From contig JAMPGL010000002.1 of assembly GCA_023663945.1 (NCBI GenBank), positions 62,001-126,000 on the forward strand: a stretch of DNA of 64,000 nucleotides, written 5' to 3'. The stretch comes from Lachnospiraceae bacterium (lineage in GTDB: Bacteria; Bacillota; Clostridia; Lachnospirales; Lachnospiraceae). A program made the position numbers and the translations under genes. The notes beneath the pieces were generated by a model. The model had not been told where the DNA came from and made no database searches. It was given only the letters and a program-made list of their open reading frames with translations. This document shows positions 9,236 to 16,470 of this stretch, piece by piece (position 1 is the first letter of the stretch; every line of letters starts with the position of its first letter).

Positions 9236-9526
9236 ATGAAATTGCTGTTAATTGGAATTATAATTTTTTTGGTGATTTTGTATATCTATACCTTTGTCAG
9301 ATATAAAAAGCTTAAAAACAGCCATATAAGCGCTGTTGAAGAATTTAAACGCAAATATCACAAAGAACAATCCGATGACAGACTGGACATACAGAACGAT
9401 TCTTATAAAATATATGAAACAAAATTTAACAGCAATTTAGACTATATTGAACCGGAGGAATTGGTTAAAGAATGTCAGGAAATGAAAGAACCTAAGACAA
9501 AGAAATTTGGGAAATTGCAATTTTAA
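9236..9526 (+). CDS. Small single-pass membrane protein, function unknown
   Basis: A 96-residue protein with one N-terminal membrane helix (about residues 2-20, LLLIGIIIFLVILYIYTFV) and a charged cytoplasmic tail rich in Lys and Glu. GTGAGG precedes the ATG. The final codons (KLQF) and stop fall inside the first repeat unit of the array: the same bases, without an ORF, recur near 9645. Not assigned to a family. Confidence 0.55.
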   Translation: MKLLLIGIIIFLVILYIYTFVRYKKLKNSHISAVEEFKRKYHKEQSDDRLDIQNDSYKIYETKFNSNLDYIEPEELVKECQEMKEPKTKKFGKLQF

Positions 9527-9533
9527 AAGATGT

Positions 9534-9560
9534 GGTTAACATAATATAATTATGTAAACT
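9534..9560 (+). other. Candidate dif site 1 (Xer recombination site)
   Basis: Left arm GGTTAACATAA (9534-9544), centre TATAA (9545-9549), right arm TTATGTAAACT (9550-9560); the arms are imperfect inverted repeats. The right arm equals the B. subtilis dif XerD-side arm as I recall it, and the left arm matches the E. coli XerC-side arm GGTGCGCATAA at 8 of 11. The 5-bp centre is one shorter than the usual 6. A Xer-family recombinase gene starts 1.3 kb downstream and gene orientation flips nearby, both expected for a chromosome-dimer-resolution site. Confidence 0.7.
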
Positions 9561-9662
9561 ATATTCAAATAACTGCTGCAAGTTTAACGAATTAGTTGTG
9601 CCGTTACAGAATGTCCACTATGATAGCTGAATAATGGCATAATTTGCAATTTTAGAAGATGT

Positions 9663-9689
9663 GGTTAACATAATAAAATTATGTAAACT
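9663..9689 (+). other. Candidate dif site 2 (duplicate)
   Basis: Second copy of the same site, 129 bp downstream, with identical 11-bp arms (9663-9673 and 9679-9689) and centre TAAAA instead of TATAA. It is part of a duplication that also covers the flanking TTGCAATTTTARAAGATGT on the left and TTCAAATAACTGCT on the right. Confidence 0.6.
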
Positions 9690-10117
9690 TTATTCAAATA
9701 ACTGCTACAAGTTTAACGAATTAGTTGTGTCATTCTACAGAATCCATTATGATGCTTAATTAATAACACAACATTATGATACTACTGCAAGTTTAACGAA
9801 TTAGTTGTGTCATTCTTCAGAAACCATTATGATGCTTAATTAATAACACAACATTATGATAACTGCTGCAAGTTTAACGAATTAGTTGTGCCGTTCTTCA
9901 GAAACCATTATGATGCTTAATTAATAACACAACATTATGATAACTACTACAAGTTTAACGAATTAGTTGTGTCATTCTACACAGAACCAATTATGATAGC
10001 TGAATAATGACACAACTATTCGTTAAACTTGTGTTTTGCGAATAGTTGAATTTCGCTTCTTTCCCCTAATTTTATCCGCTAGACTTTATCCTCCACAACA
10101 AAAGGAATGGTTATACA

Positions 10118-10849
10118 ATGAAATTACAACAGGTATTAAGCTATATTCGCAGAGCCGTGGACGATTATCAAATGATTGAGACCGGAGATCAGATTGCTAT
10201 AGGGATTTCCGGTGGGAAGGACAGCCTTACTTTATTATATGGACTTCACGGGCTTATGCGGTTTTATCCGAAGCCTTTTCAGATACATGCGGTGACGGTA
10301 GACCTAGGATTTGATAATCTGAATCTTGAAAAAATTGAAGAACTGTGCAAATCCTTGGGAATCCCCTATACCATTGTCAAGACAGATATTGCAGACATTA
10401 TCTTTCACCAGCGGAAAGAATCCAATCCCTGCTCTCTGTGCGCCAAAATGCGCAAAGGCGCGCTAAACGAGGCAATTAAGGCGGCGGGCTGTAATAAGGT
10501 GGCGTATGCGCACCACAAGGATGATGTGGTGGAGACCATGCTGATGTCGCTGATTTTTGAAGGCAGATTTCACACGTTCTCGCCGGTAACTTATTTAGAC
10601 CGGATGGATTTAACGGTGATACGTCCATTAATGTATATGAATGAGGCGGATGTGATTGGTTTTGTCCGCAAAAATGATATTCCGGTGGTTAAAAGCCCCT
10701 GCCCTGCGGATGGGTACACAAAACGGGAATATGTCAAAAGTCTGTTAAAAAGCTTAAACAGGGAAAATCCCGGCGTGAAAGAACGGATGTTTACCGCAAT
10801 TCAAAACAGTACAATAGGAGGCTGGAATAGATATAATGGAGAACAGTAA
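10118..10849 (+). CDS. TtcA-family tRNA thiolation / PP-loop ATPase
   Basis: PP-loop ATPase of the TtcA/TilS superfamily that adenylates a tRNA base before sulfur transfer (2-thiocytidine-32 in TtcA). The PP-loop GISGGKDS is at residues 29-36. Cysteine pairs CSLC (NPCSLCAKMRKGALNEA) and a later SPCP provide the Fe-S/thiol residues typical of TtcA. Length 243 is shorter than E. coli TtcA (about 310), as in many Clostridia. AAAGGA precedes the ATG. It overlaps the recombinase start by 14 nt. The substrate base is inferred from family. Confidence 0.85.
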   Translation: MKLQQVLSYIRRAVDDYQMIETGDQIAIGISGGKDSLTLLYGLHGLMRFYPKPFQIHAVTVDLGFDNLNLEKIEELCKSLGIPYTIVKTDIADIIFHQRKESNPCSLCAKMRKGALNEAIKAAGCNKVAYAHHKDDVVETMLMSLIFEGRFHTFSPVTYLDRMDLTVIRPLMYMNEADVIGFVRKNDIPVVKSPCPADGYTKREYVKSLLKSLNRENPGVKERMFTAIQNSTIGGWNRYNGEQ

Positions 10850-11915
10850 AAATTATCATGACGAGCAAAATAATCTTAATACATTAAAAATGCGTCAGGT
10901 GGCGGCTACTCTCCCACGCTTTTGCTCGCAATTCTTCCGAGGGATTCAAGAATATACCTCATCAAGAACCAGACTTGCCTATGCGTATGATCTCAGGGTT
11001 TTCTTTGAATTTATACATAATAATAACAGCACGCTTTCCGGTACGGAAATTACAGACTTTCCGCTGTCAATTCTCGACCAGATTACCCGCGAAGATATTG
11101 AGGAATATATGGAATATATCACCTACTATGTCAAAGACGGTAAGGAATATACCAACAATGAGCGTGGAAAAAAAAGAAAGCTTTCCGCGCTGAAGAGCTT
11201 TTATAATTTTTACTTTTGTGCAGAACTTATTAAGACAAATCCTGCGGCGCTGGTGCCTCTTCCCAAACAGCATGAAAAGGAAATTGTACGCCTTGACGTG
11301 GATGAAGTGGCTATCTTATTGGATCAGGTGGAGGAAGGCGACAAGCTTACCAAAAACCAGCTCAAATACCATAACAAAACTAAAATACGTGACGTAGCGC
11401 TCCTCACTCTTCTATTAGGAACCGGAATTCGTGTCTCAGAATGTGTGGGACTGGATATCAATGATGTTGATTTCAGAAATAATGGAATTAAAATCAGACG
11501 AAAAGGCGGTGCGGAAACCGTAATTTACTTTGGAGATGAAGTTGCCGACGCGCTTCATGATTATCTGGAAAAAAGGCATCATATGATTCCCATGGAAGGT
11601 CATGAGAACGCACTCTTCCTATCCATGCAGAACCGCCGGATTACCGTGCGGGCGGTAGAAAATCTAGTCAAAAAATATGCATCAAACGTTACCGGATTAA
11701 AGAAAATTACGCCTCATAAGCTTCGCAGTACTTATGGTACAACCTTGTATCAGGAAACCGGTGATATATACTTGGTTGCTGATGTTTTGGGACATAAAGA
11801 CGTTAATACTACCCGTAAGCATTACGCAGCTCAGGAAGAAACCCGGCGCCGTATGGCAGCAAGATCCGTTCAGCTGCGGGAAAAACCGCATCAGCCTACA
11901 AATTCCGAGTCATAA
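10836..11915 (+). CDS. XerS-like tyrosine recombinase
   Basis: Site-specific DNA recombinase/topoisomerase of the Xer class. N-terminal SAM-like core-binding domain about residues 25-145, catalytic domain 150-345. All catalytic residues are present: Arg199 (GTGIRVSE), Lys223 (RRKGG), His294 and Arg297 (HKLRSTYG), His320 (GHKDV) and nucleophile Tyr330 (RKHY). Length 359 and the segment ITDFPLSILDQITREDIEEYM resemble XerS, the single recombinase of streptococci that acts on a dif site beside its gene; that recalled similarity, plus the dif-like sites 1.1-1.3 kb upstream, suggests dimer resolution rather than a phage integrase. AGGAGG lies 14 nt before the ATG. Its 3' end overlaps the convergent yneA-like gene by 25 nt. 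Confidence 0.88.
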   Translation: MENSKNYHDEQNNLNTLKMRQVAATLPRFCSQFFRGIQEYTSSRTRLAYAYDLRVFFEFIHNNNSTLSGTEITDFPLSILDQITREDIEEYMEYITYYVKDGKEYTNNERGKKRKLSALKSFYNFYFCAELIKTNPAALVPLPKQHEKEIVRLDVDEVAILLDQVEEGDKLTKNQLKYHNKTKIRDVALLTLLLGTGIRVSECVGLDINDVDFRNNGIKIRRKGGAETVIYFGDEVADALHDYLEKRHHMIPMEGHENALFLSMQNRRITVRAVENLVKKYASNVTGLKKITPHKLRSTYGTTLYQETGDIYLVADVLGHKDVNTTRKHYAAQEETRRRMAARSVQLREKPHQPTNSES

Positions 11916-12262
11916 TAAGGGATAATAAGGTATTGACCGGCTGTAATGCGGTCGTCCGGCAGCCCGTTCATCCTTATAACCTCATCAATGTATTCCTGAT
12001 AGGACTCATAATATTCGGGACAACTGTACTCTTCTGCCAGACTCCATAAGGTATCTCCTGTTTCCACGGAGATACTCTTATAATATTTGTATTGAATGTC
12101 CTGCGCAGGATTCTGCGCTTTGGTTCTGAAACTGAAAAAAGTGACGGAAATGCCTGCGGATAAAATAAGCGTTAATAATAATGTATAAAAATGACGTCTC
12201 AGTTCTCTTCTTCTGCGAATACGGTTGTTTCTGATTCGGCGCTCACTTAATGATGTACTCAT
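11891..12262 (-). CDS. yneA: YneA-like LysM-domain SOS cell-division suppressor
   Basis: A 123-residue protein with an Arg-rich N-terminus, one membrane helix (about 24-45, HFYTLLLTLILSAGISVTFF) and an extracellular LysM domain (about 60-118, SVETGDTLWSLAEEY ... DDRITAGQYLIIP). In Bacillus, yneA has this architecture, diverges from lexA and blocks division during the SOS response; the same arrangement and a run of SOS boxes are found here. The start at 12262 follows GGAGGG; an upstream open frame crosses the operators and is rejected. The symbol is given by synteny and architecture. Confidence 0.8.
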   Translation of the reverse strand: MSTSLSERRIRNNRIRRRRELRRHFYTLLLTLILSAGISVTFFSFRTKAQNPAQDIQYKYYKSISVETGDTLWSLAEEYSCPEYYESYQEYIDEVIRMNGLPDDRITAGQYLIIPYYDSEFVG

Positions 12263-12277
12263 AGCATCCCTCCATAA

Positions 12278-12386
12278 CGAACATTTATTCCGAACAAACG
12301 TTGCGAACGTTTGTTTTGTAATTGAATTATACCGAACAAATATTCTGTTGTCAATAGTTTTAAAAGAAAAATCGAACAAATATTTG
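12278..12386. promoter_or_regulatory. Bidirectional SOS operator region between yneA-like gene and lexA
   Basis: Five copies of a CGAAC-N4-(G/A)TT-type LexA box: 12278-12291, 12291-12304, 12304-12317, 12333-12346 and 12373-12386. Boxes 2 and 3 abut and form a long palindrome (CGAACAAACGTT/AACGTTTG). Box 4 lies wholly inside the spacer of the - strand promoter, so LexA binding there would block RNA polymerase. Confidence 0.88.
12326..12354 (-). promoter_or_regulatory. Promoter of the yneA-like gene
   Basis: Read on the - strand: consensus TTGACA (12354-12349), 17-nt spacer, consensus TATAAT (12331-12326). The spacer contains the SOS box at 12333-12346. Confidence 0.85.
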
Positions 12387-12396
12387 GAATATATGT

Positions 12397-12425
12397 TTGC
12401 TTTTTTTGACCTGCTATGTTATACT
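12397..12425 (+). promoter_or_regulatory. lexA promoter
   Basis: TTGCTT (12397-12402), 17-nt spacer, TATACT (12420-12425). The nearest SOS box (12373-12386) ends 10 nt upstream of the -35, consistent with autoregulation. Confidence 0.6.
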
Positions 12426-12471
12426 TATTAATAACAACAACTTATTAAATCTGTTTAAGGGGGAATGATTC

Positions 12472-13089
12472 ATGGGATATGGAAAGATCAGCGCAAAGCA
12501 ACAGGAAATCCTTGATTATATTAAGGAAGAGATTTTAAAAAGAGGTTATCCGCCGGCAGTGAGGGAGATTTGTGAGGCTGTTCATCTGAAATCCACCTCT
12601 TCCGTGCACTCTCATCTTGAGACTTTAGAGAAGAATGGATATATTCGCAGAGACCCGACTAAGCCCCGCGCGATTGAAATCTGTGACGACAATTTTCAGA
12701 TGGTACGCACGGAGATGGTCAGTCTTCCGGTTGTAGGACGCGTTGCGGCAGGAACGCCGATTCTTGCTGAAGAGAATATTGAGAGCTATTTTCCGGTTCC
12801 CGCAGAGTTTGTTCCCCATGGGGAGTCCTTTATCTTAAATGTTAAGGGAGATTCTATGATCAATGCAGGAATTTTCAGCGGCGACCAGATTTTTGTTAAT
12901 TCCTGTGATACAGCCCGAAACGGTGATATGGTGGTTGCGCTCCTTGATGACTCTGCCACTGTCAAGACCTATTACAAAGAGGACGGACATATCCGTTTAC
13001 AGCCCGAAAATGATACCATGGATCCGATTATCGTGGATGACTGCCAGATTCTTGGAAAAGTATTCGGAGTATTCCGGATTTTCCACTAA
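12472..13089 (+). CDS. lexA: LexA SOS repressor
   Basis: Transcriptional repressor of the SOS regulon, inactivated by RecA-stimulated self-cleavage. Winged-helix DNA-binding domain at residues 1-70 ([34 protein letters not shown]). The cleavage site Ala93-Gly94 lies in GRVAAGTPI, and the catalytic pair is Ser128 (KGDSMI) and Lys165 (ATVKTYY). Length 205 is standard. GGGGGAA precedes the ATG. The divergent SOS-box cluster explains autoregulation. Confidence 0.97.
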   Translation: MGYGKISAKQQEILDYIKEEILKRGYPPAVREICEAVHLKSTSSVHSHLETLEKNGYIRRDPTKPRAIEICDDNFQMVRTEMVSLPVVGRVAAGTPILAEENIESYFPVPAEFVPHGESFILNVKGDSMINAGIFSGDQIFVNSCDTARNGDMVVALLDDSATVKTYYKEDGHIRLQPENDTMDPIIVDDCQILGKVFGVFRIFH

Positions 13090-13104
13090 ATTTTACGAAA
13101 CTAA

Positions 13105-13135
13105 GAGCAGGGAAACATCTCCCTGCTCAACTTTT
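13105..13135 (+). terminator. lexA terminator
   Basis: GAGCAGGGA (13105-13113), loop AACATC, TCCCTGCTC (13120-13128), then AACTTTTAT. It lies at the meeting point of the + and - gene blocks. Confidence 0.8.
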
Positions 13136-13200
13136 ATATTTATACTTAGAAAAAAATCTTTGCTTAACTTCTCTGTGCTTAGAAAAGCATTCCTGCTCAA

Positions 13201-13827
13201 CTAATTTTTAAATCGGACATTAATATAAGATACAATCTCTTCCACACATCTGTCATACCCAAGCTTGGAGCTGTCAAGGCACAGGTCATAATTTCTGGCA
13301 TCCGTCCACTCTCTTCCGGTATAATACTTGTAATATTCAGCCTTGTGCTTATCCGTTTTTAGAATAAAACGCTCCAATTCTTTGGAAGACATGCTGTGCT
13401 TTTGAGCCGCCTGTTCCATACAGTACTCGTGAGGAGCATGGATAAAGACACTGAGTACATTGTCGTAGTCCTTCAAGATAAAATCAGCACAGCGCCCTAC
13501 AATAATGCAGGACTCCTCTTCTGCAAGACGTTTGATGATTTTTGCCTGATAGTTAAACAAATTCTGTGTGGAGACAAAATCATCACTTTCCGGCGGAATC
13601 AGCTCTCCGTGATATACGCTGTGTGCTATTTTAAACAGTCTGGTGCTTTTGAGCTTTTCATCTGCACCGGCAAACAGGGCTTCATTAATCCCGCTGTCCT
13701 CAGACGCAAGTTTTAAAAGCTCTTTGTCATAAAAATGAATCCCCATCTTTTCCGACAGCATCTTGCCTACGGTACGTCCGCCGCTTCCGTATTGTCTGGC
13801 TATTGTGATTACGATTTTGTCTTTCAT
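13201..13827 (-). CDS. Cytidylate kinase-like family protein (copy 2)
   Basis: A 208-residue paralogue of 6570-7199, sharing the loop ITIARQYGSGGRTVGKML, FYDKELL, CIIVGRCADFIL and a C-terminal YYKYYTGREW. P-loop kinase fold; the true substrate is unproven. The start is the ATG at 13827, preceded by GGGGAGGCAGGA. It ends 111 nt after lexA on the opposite strand and is the first gene of the long - strand block. It lies 69 nt downstream of livF and may be read through from the liv operon. Confidence 0.85.
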   Translation of the reverse strand: MKDKIVITIARQYGSGGRTVGKMLSEKMGIHFYDKELLKLASEDSGINEALFAGADEKLKSTRLFKIAHSVYHGELIPPESDDFVSTQNLFNYQAKIIKRLAEEESCIIVGRCADFILKDYDNVLSVFIHAPHEYCMEQAAQKHSMSSKELERFILKTDKHKAEYYKYYTGREWTDARNYDLCLDSSKLGYDRCVEEIVSYINVRFKN

Positions 13828-13896
13828 TCCTGCCTCCCCATAATATAATAGAAAATCATACCGCAGTGTTAAAGCTGGTCGCTGGACCAACTTATT

Positions 13897-14607
13897 TTAT
13901 TCGCCCAAATACGCCTTTTTGATGGAATCGTTGTTTAAGAGTTCCTCCGATTTCCCCTCCAGAACAATTTTTCCAGTCTCCAAAACATATCCTCTGTCCG
14001 ATATGGACAGTGCCTTTTTGGCGTTTTGTTCCACCAGAAGAACGGTCGTTCCTCCTGCACTGACCTCCTTGATGATGTCAAAAATTTCATTGACAAAAAT
14101 CGGGGAAAGCCCCATGGAAGGTTCGTCCATAAGAAGAAGCCGGGGATGCGACATCAGCGCCCTTCCCATAGCTAGCATCTGTTGTTCCCCGCCGCTGAGG
14201 GTTCCGGATAACTGGTTGTGCCGTTCTTTCAGCCTTGGAAAACGCTTATAGACATTTTCCAGCGTCTCTTCGATTTCCGTCTTATCCTTCCGCGTATAAG
14301 CTCCCATTTTTAAATTTTGATAGACGGTAAGATTGGCAAACACCCTTCTGCCCTCCGGCACATGCGCCATTCCCATGGAAACAATTTTATGAGCAGGGGC
14401 TTTGGTAATATCCTTTCCGTCAAAGGTGACGGTTCCCTTTTTGGCTTCCAAAAGACCCGTTACCGTATGAAGGATGGTCGTCTTTCCGGCGCCGTTTGCG
14501 CCGATCAGGGCAATGACTTCCCCTTCATTTACCTCAAAAGATACGCCCTTTATTGCCTGAATCATTCCATAATAAACTTCCAAATCCTTTATTTCAAGCA
14601 TTGCCAT
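13897..14607 (-). CDS. livF: Branched-chain amino-acid ABC transporter ATPase LivF
   Basis: One of the two ATPase subunits of the high-affinity Leu/Ile/Val importer. Walker A GANGAGKTT (about residues 33-41), Q-loop region, ABC signature LSGGEQQMLAMGRAL and Walker B LLLMDEPSMGLSP are intact, ending with the typical ...IKKAYLGE. Length 236 matches LivF. It is the last gene of livKHMGF. Confidence 0.95.
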   Translation of the reverse strand: MAMLEIKDLEVYYGMIQAIKGVSFEVNEGEVIALIGANGAGKTTILHTVTGLLEAKKGTVTFDGKDITKAPAHKIVSMGMAHVPEGRRVFANLTVYQNLKMGAYTRKDKTEIEETLENVYKRFPRLKERHNQLSGTLSGGEQQMLAMGRALMSHPRLLLMDEPSMGLSPIFVNEIFDIIKEVSAGGTTVLLVEQNAKKALSISDRGYVLETGKIVLEGKSEELLNNDSIKKAYLGE

Positions 14608-14631
14608 GATTACTCTCCTCCACTTTAATGG

Positions 14632-15390
14632 TTATTCACCTAAATAGGCGGTGATGACCTGGGGATTGCTTAAGACCTCACTGGTCTTTCCCTTTGCAAG
14701 AATACGTCCAAAATTAAGAACGGTCAGTTCTTCACAAATCCCGGAAACGAGCTTCATATCATGCTCAATCAAAAGAATCGTCATGTCAAAATTGTCTCTT
14801 ACAAATCGGATGGTCTTCATCAGTTCAATGGTCTCGTTGGGATTCATGCCTGCCGCAGGCTCATCAAGGAGTAATATCTTCGGTTCTGTAGCGAGGGCTC
14901 TTGCTATTTCAAGCTTTCTCTGTTTGCCATAAGGGAGATTTGCCGCCAAAAGCTCCGCCTCCTGATCCAGCTCAAACACCTTCAAAAGCTCTAAAGCACG
15001 CTCGTTCATCGCCGATTCCATCCTGCGGTAGCGGGGCATTCTGAAAATTCCTTCCACCGTGGAATAACTATAATGATTGTGAAGGCCTGCTTTTACATTG
15101 TCAAGCACTGTCAAATCCTTAAACAGACGGATATTCTGAAATGTCCGGGCAATTCCTGCCTTATTGATCTCAATGGTCTTTAATCCGGTTATATTGGCTC
15201 CGTCTAAGGTGATAATGCCTTCACTGGGCTTATAAACTCCTGTCAAAAGGTTAAAAACAGTTGTTTTACCGGCACCGTTGGGACCGATTAAGCCGTACAA
15301 CTGCCCCTTTTTGATGGAAATTTCAAAATCGTCTACCGCACGAAGACCTCCAAAGGAAATGCCAAGATTGTTTACTTCTAATAAAGCCAT
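14632..15390 (-). CDS. livG: Branched-chain amino-acid ABC transporter ATPase LivG
   Basis: Second ATPase of the Liv importer. Walker A GPNGAGKTT, the LivG-specific GIARTFQNIRLFKDLTVLDNV segment, a signature region YGKQRKLEIARAL and Walker B ILLLDEPAAGMNP are visible. The signature reads LPYGKQRKLE in place of LSGGQ, as usual for LivG. Length 252. One nucleotide separates it from livM. Confidence 0.95.
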   Translation of the reverse strand: MALLEVNNLGISFGGLRAVDDFEISIKKGQLYGLIGPNGAGKTTVFNLLTGVYKPSEGIITLDGANITGLKTIEINKAGIARTFQNIRLFKDLTVLDNVKAGLHNHYSYSTVEGIFRMPRYRRMESAMNERALELLKVFELDQEAELLAANLPYGKQRKLEIARALATEPKILLLDEPAAGMNPNETIELMKTIRFVRDNFDMTILLIEHDMKLVSGICEELTVLNFGRILAKGKTSEVLSNPQVITAYLGE

Positions 15391-15391
15391 A

Positions 15392-16459
15392 TTACTGCAC
15401 CTCCCTGGTTCGTTTCCGCAATTGCCGGGGTGAAAATCTTTTGCGAAGCTCTATCAGCTTCGGGCTCCAGTTAAAAAGCATCATTAAGATTAAAACAATT
15501 GCATAAATCAGCATACGGTAATTATTCAGCCCGCGCAAAAGCTCCGGAAGCAGGGTAAGGATAACCGCTGCAATCATCGAACCCCGTATATTTCCAATTC
15601 CGCCAAGAACTACAAATACCAAAATCATAATAGACATATTATAGCCAAAATTCTTCGGTGTTGCCATTAAGCTGTTCAGGTTATGTGAGTACAGAACACC
15701 GGCAACGCCTGCTAACGCCGCAGAGATGGAAAACGCCATCAATTTATACTTTGTAATGTTGATTCCTATGGATTCCGCCGCAATGGTATTGTCACGGATT
15801 GCCATGATTGCCCTTCCATCTCTGGAATGAATCAGGTTTAGGACAATAAACAAGGTGATAAGAATTAACACAATGCCTATTGTAAAGGTAGAATCCTTAG
15901 GCGTTCCGGTAATTCCCTGCGCACCGTTTACGATAACCTTTCCCTCCTCTTCAAGCCCCAGGGATAGAGAATCTTTCATTGAAAAGTGAAGCCCTCTGCT
16001 GTCCTTTCCAATGTAGAGAACATTTACAATGTTTTTGATGATTTCCCCAAAGGCAAGGGTGACGATGGCAAGATAATCTCCTTTCAGCCTGAGCACCGGC
16101 ATACCAATCAAAAAGCCAATCAGCGCCGCGCTGACGCCGCCTATCAGAATTGCCAAGATAAAGCGCAGAAGCCCTGCCGTGATCACCTCTTCCATACATT
16201 TGGAAAAAAATGCACCTGTAAAAGCTCCCACACACATAAATCCGGCGTGCCCAAGGCTCAGCTCTCCCAAAATGCCCACCGTAAGGTTTAAGGATACGGC
16301 AAGAATCACATAAATGCAAAGCGGCACTAAAAGTCCCTGCATCAGGCTGGATATTTTTCCTGCACTGTTTAAAACCTGCATAATCACATAGACAAGGATT
16401 ACGATTCCGTAGGTGATAAGATTATCTCTTAAATTTTTATTTAAACTATATTTCTTCAC
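15392..16459 (-). CDS. livM: Branched-chain amino-acid ABC transporter permease LivM
   Basis: Inner permease of the Liv system, with about nine to ten hydrophobic segments over 355 residues. The family motifs GELSLGHAGFMCVGAF and LRLKGDYLAIVTLAFGEI are present, as is the EAA-like AIRDNTIAAESIGINITKYK cytoplasmic loop that contacts the ATPase. A loop of about 35 residues (MKDSLSLGLEEEGKVIVNGAQ) separates two helices. Twelve nucleotides follow livH. Confidence 0.95.
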   Translation of the reverse strand: MKKYSLNKNLRDNLITYGIVILVYVIMQVLNSAGKISSLMQGLLVPLCIYVILAVSLNLTVGILGELSLGHAGFMCVGAFTGAFFSKCMEEVITAGLLRFILAILIGGVSAALIGFLIGMPVLRLKGDYLAIVTLAFGEIIKNIVNVLYIGKDSRGLHFSMKDSLSLGLEEEGKVIVNGAQGITGTPKDSTFTIGIVLILITLFIVLNLIHSRDGRAIMAIRDNTIAAESIGINITKYKLMAFSISAALAGVAGVLYSHNLNSLMATPKNFGYNMSIMILVFVVLGGIGNIRGSMIAAVILTLLPELLRGLNNYRMLIYAIVLILMMLFNWSPKLIELRKRFSPRQLRKRTREVQ

Positions 16460-16470
16460 TTTTCTCCTCC

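Larger units (their letters stand above)
9513..10033. repeat. Non-coding tandem repeat array at the dif locus
   Basis: Fills the 590-bp gap between 9526 and 10118; no gene is seen in it. The marker AGTTTAACGAATTAGTTGTG recurs five times, with its GTTTAAC at 9582, 9711, 9791, 9872 and 9953. Spacing is 129 bp once, then 80, 81 and 81 bp. Each unit holds a potential hairpin: GTTGTGTCATT pairs with AATAACACAAC about 20 nt later. The first two units also carry the dif-like sites. In the last unit the whole block is mirrored: ACAAGTTTAACGAAT (9950-9964) has its inverted copy ATTCGTTAAACTTGT (10018-10032), giving a stem of about 28 bp. Confidence 0.85.

Noticed and set aside
9513-10033. Integron-like attC sites (GTTTAAC and GTTAAAC fit the core-site patterns) next to a tyrosine recombinase
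   Set aside because: There are no gene cassettes between units, the recombinase lacks an obvious integron-integrase insertion and resembles XerS, and the dif arms give a simpler reading.
9578-10033. CRISPR array
   Set aside because: The units are 80-81 bp with the intervening DNA also repeated, so there are no unique spacers, and no cas genes are present.
13141-13200. Terminator on - after the second cytidylate-kinase-like gene
   Set aside because: A GCTTTTCT/AGAGAAGTTAAGC pairing before a T-tract is possible, but the stem is weak and interrupted.
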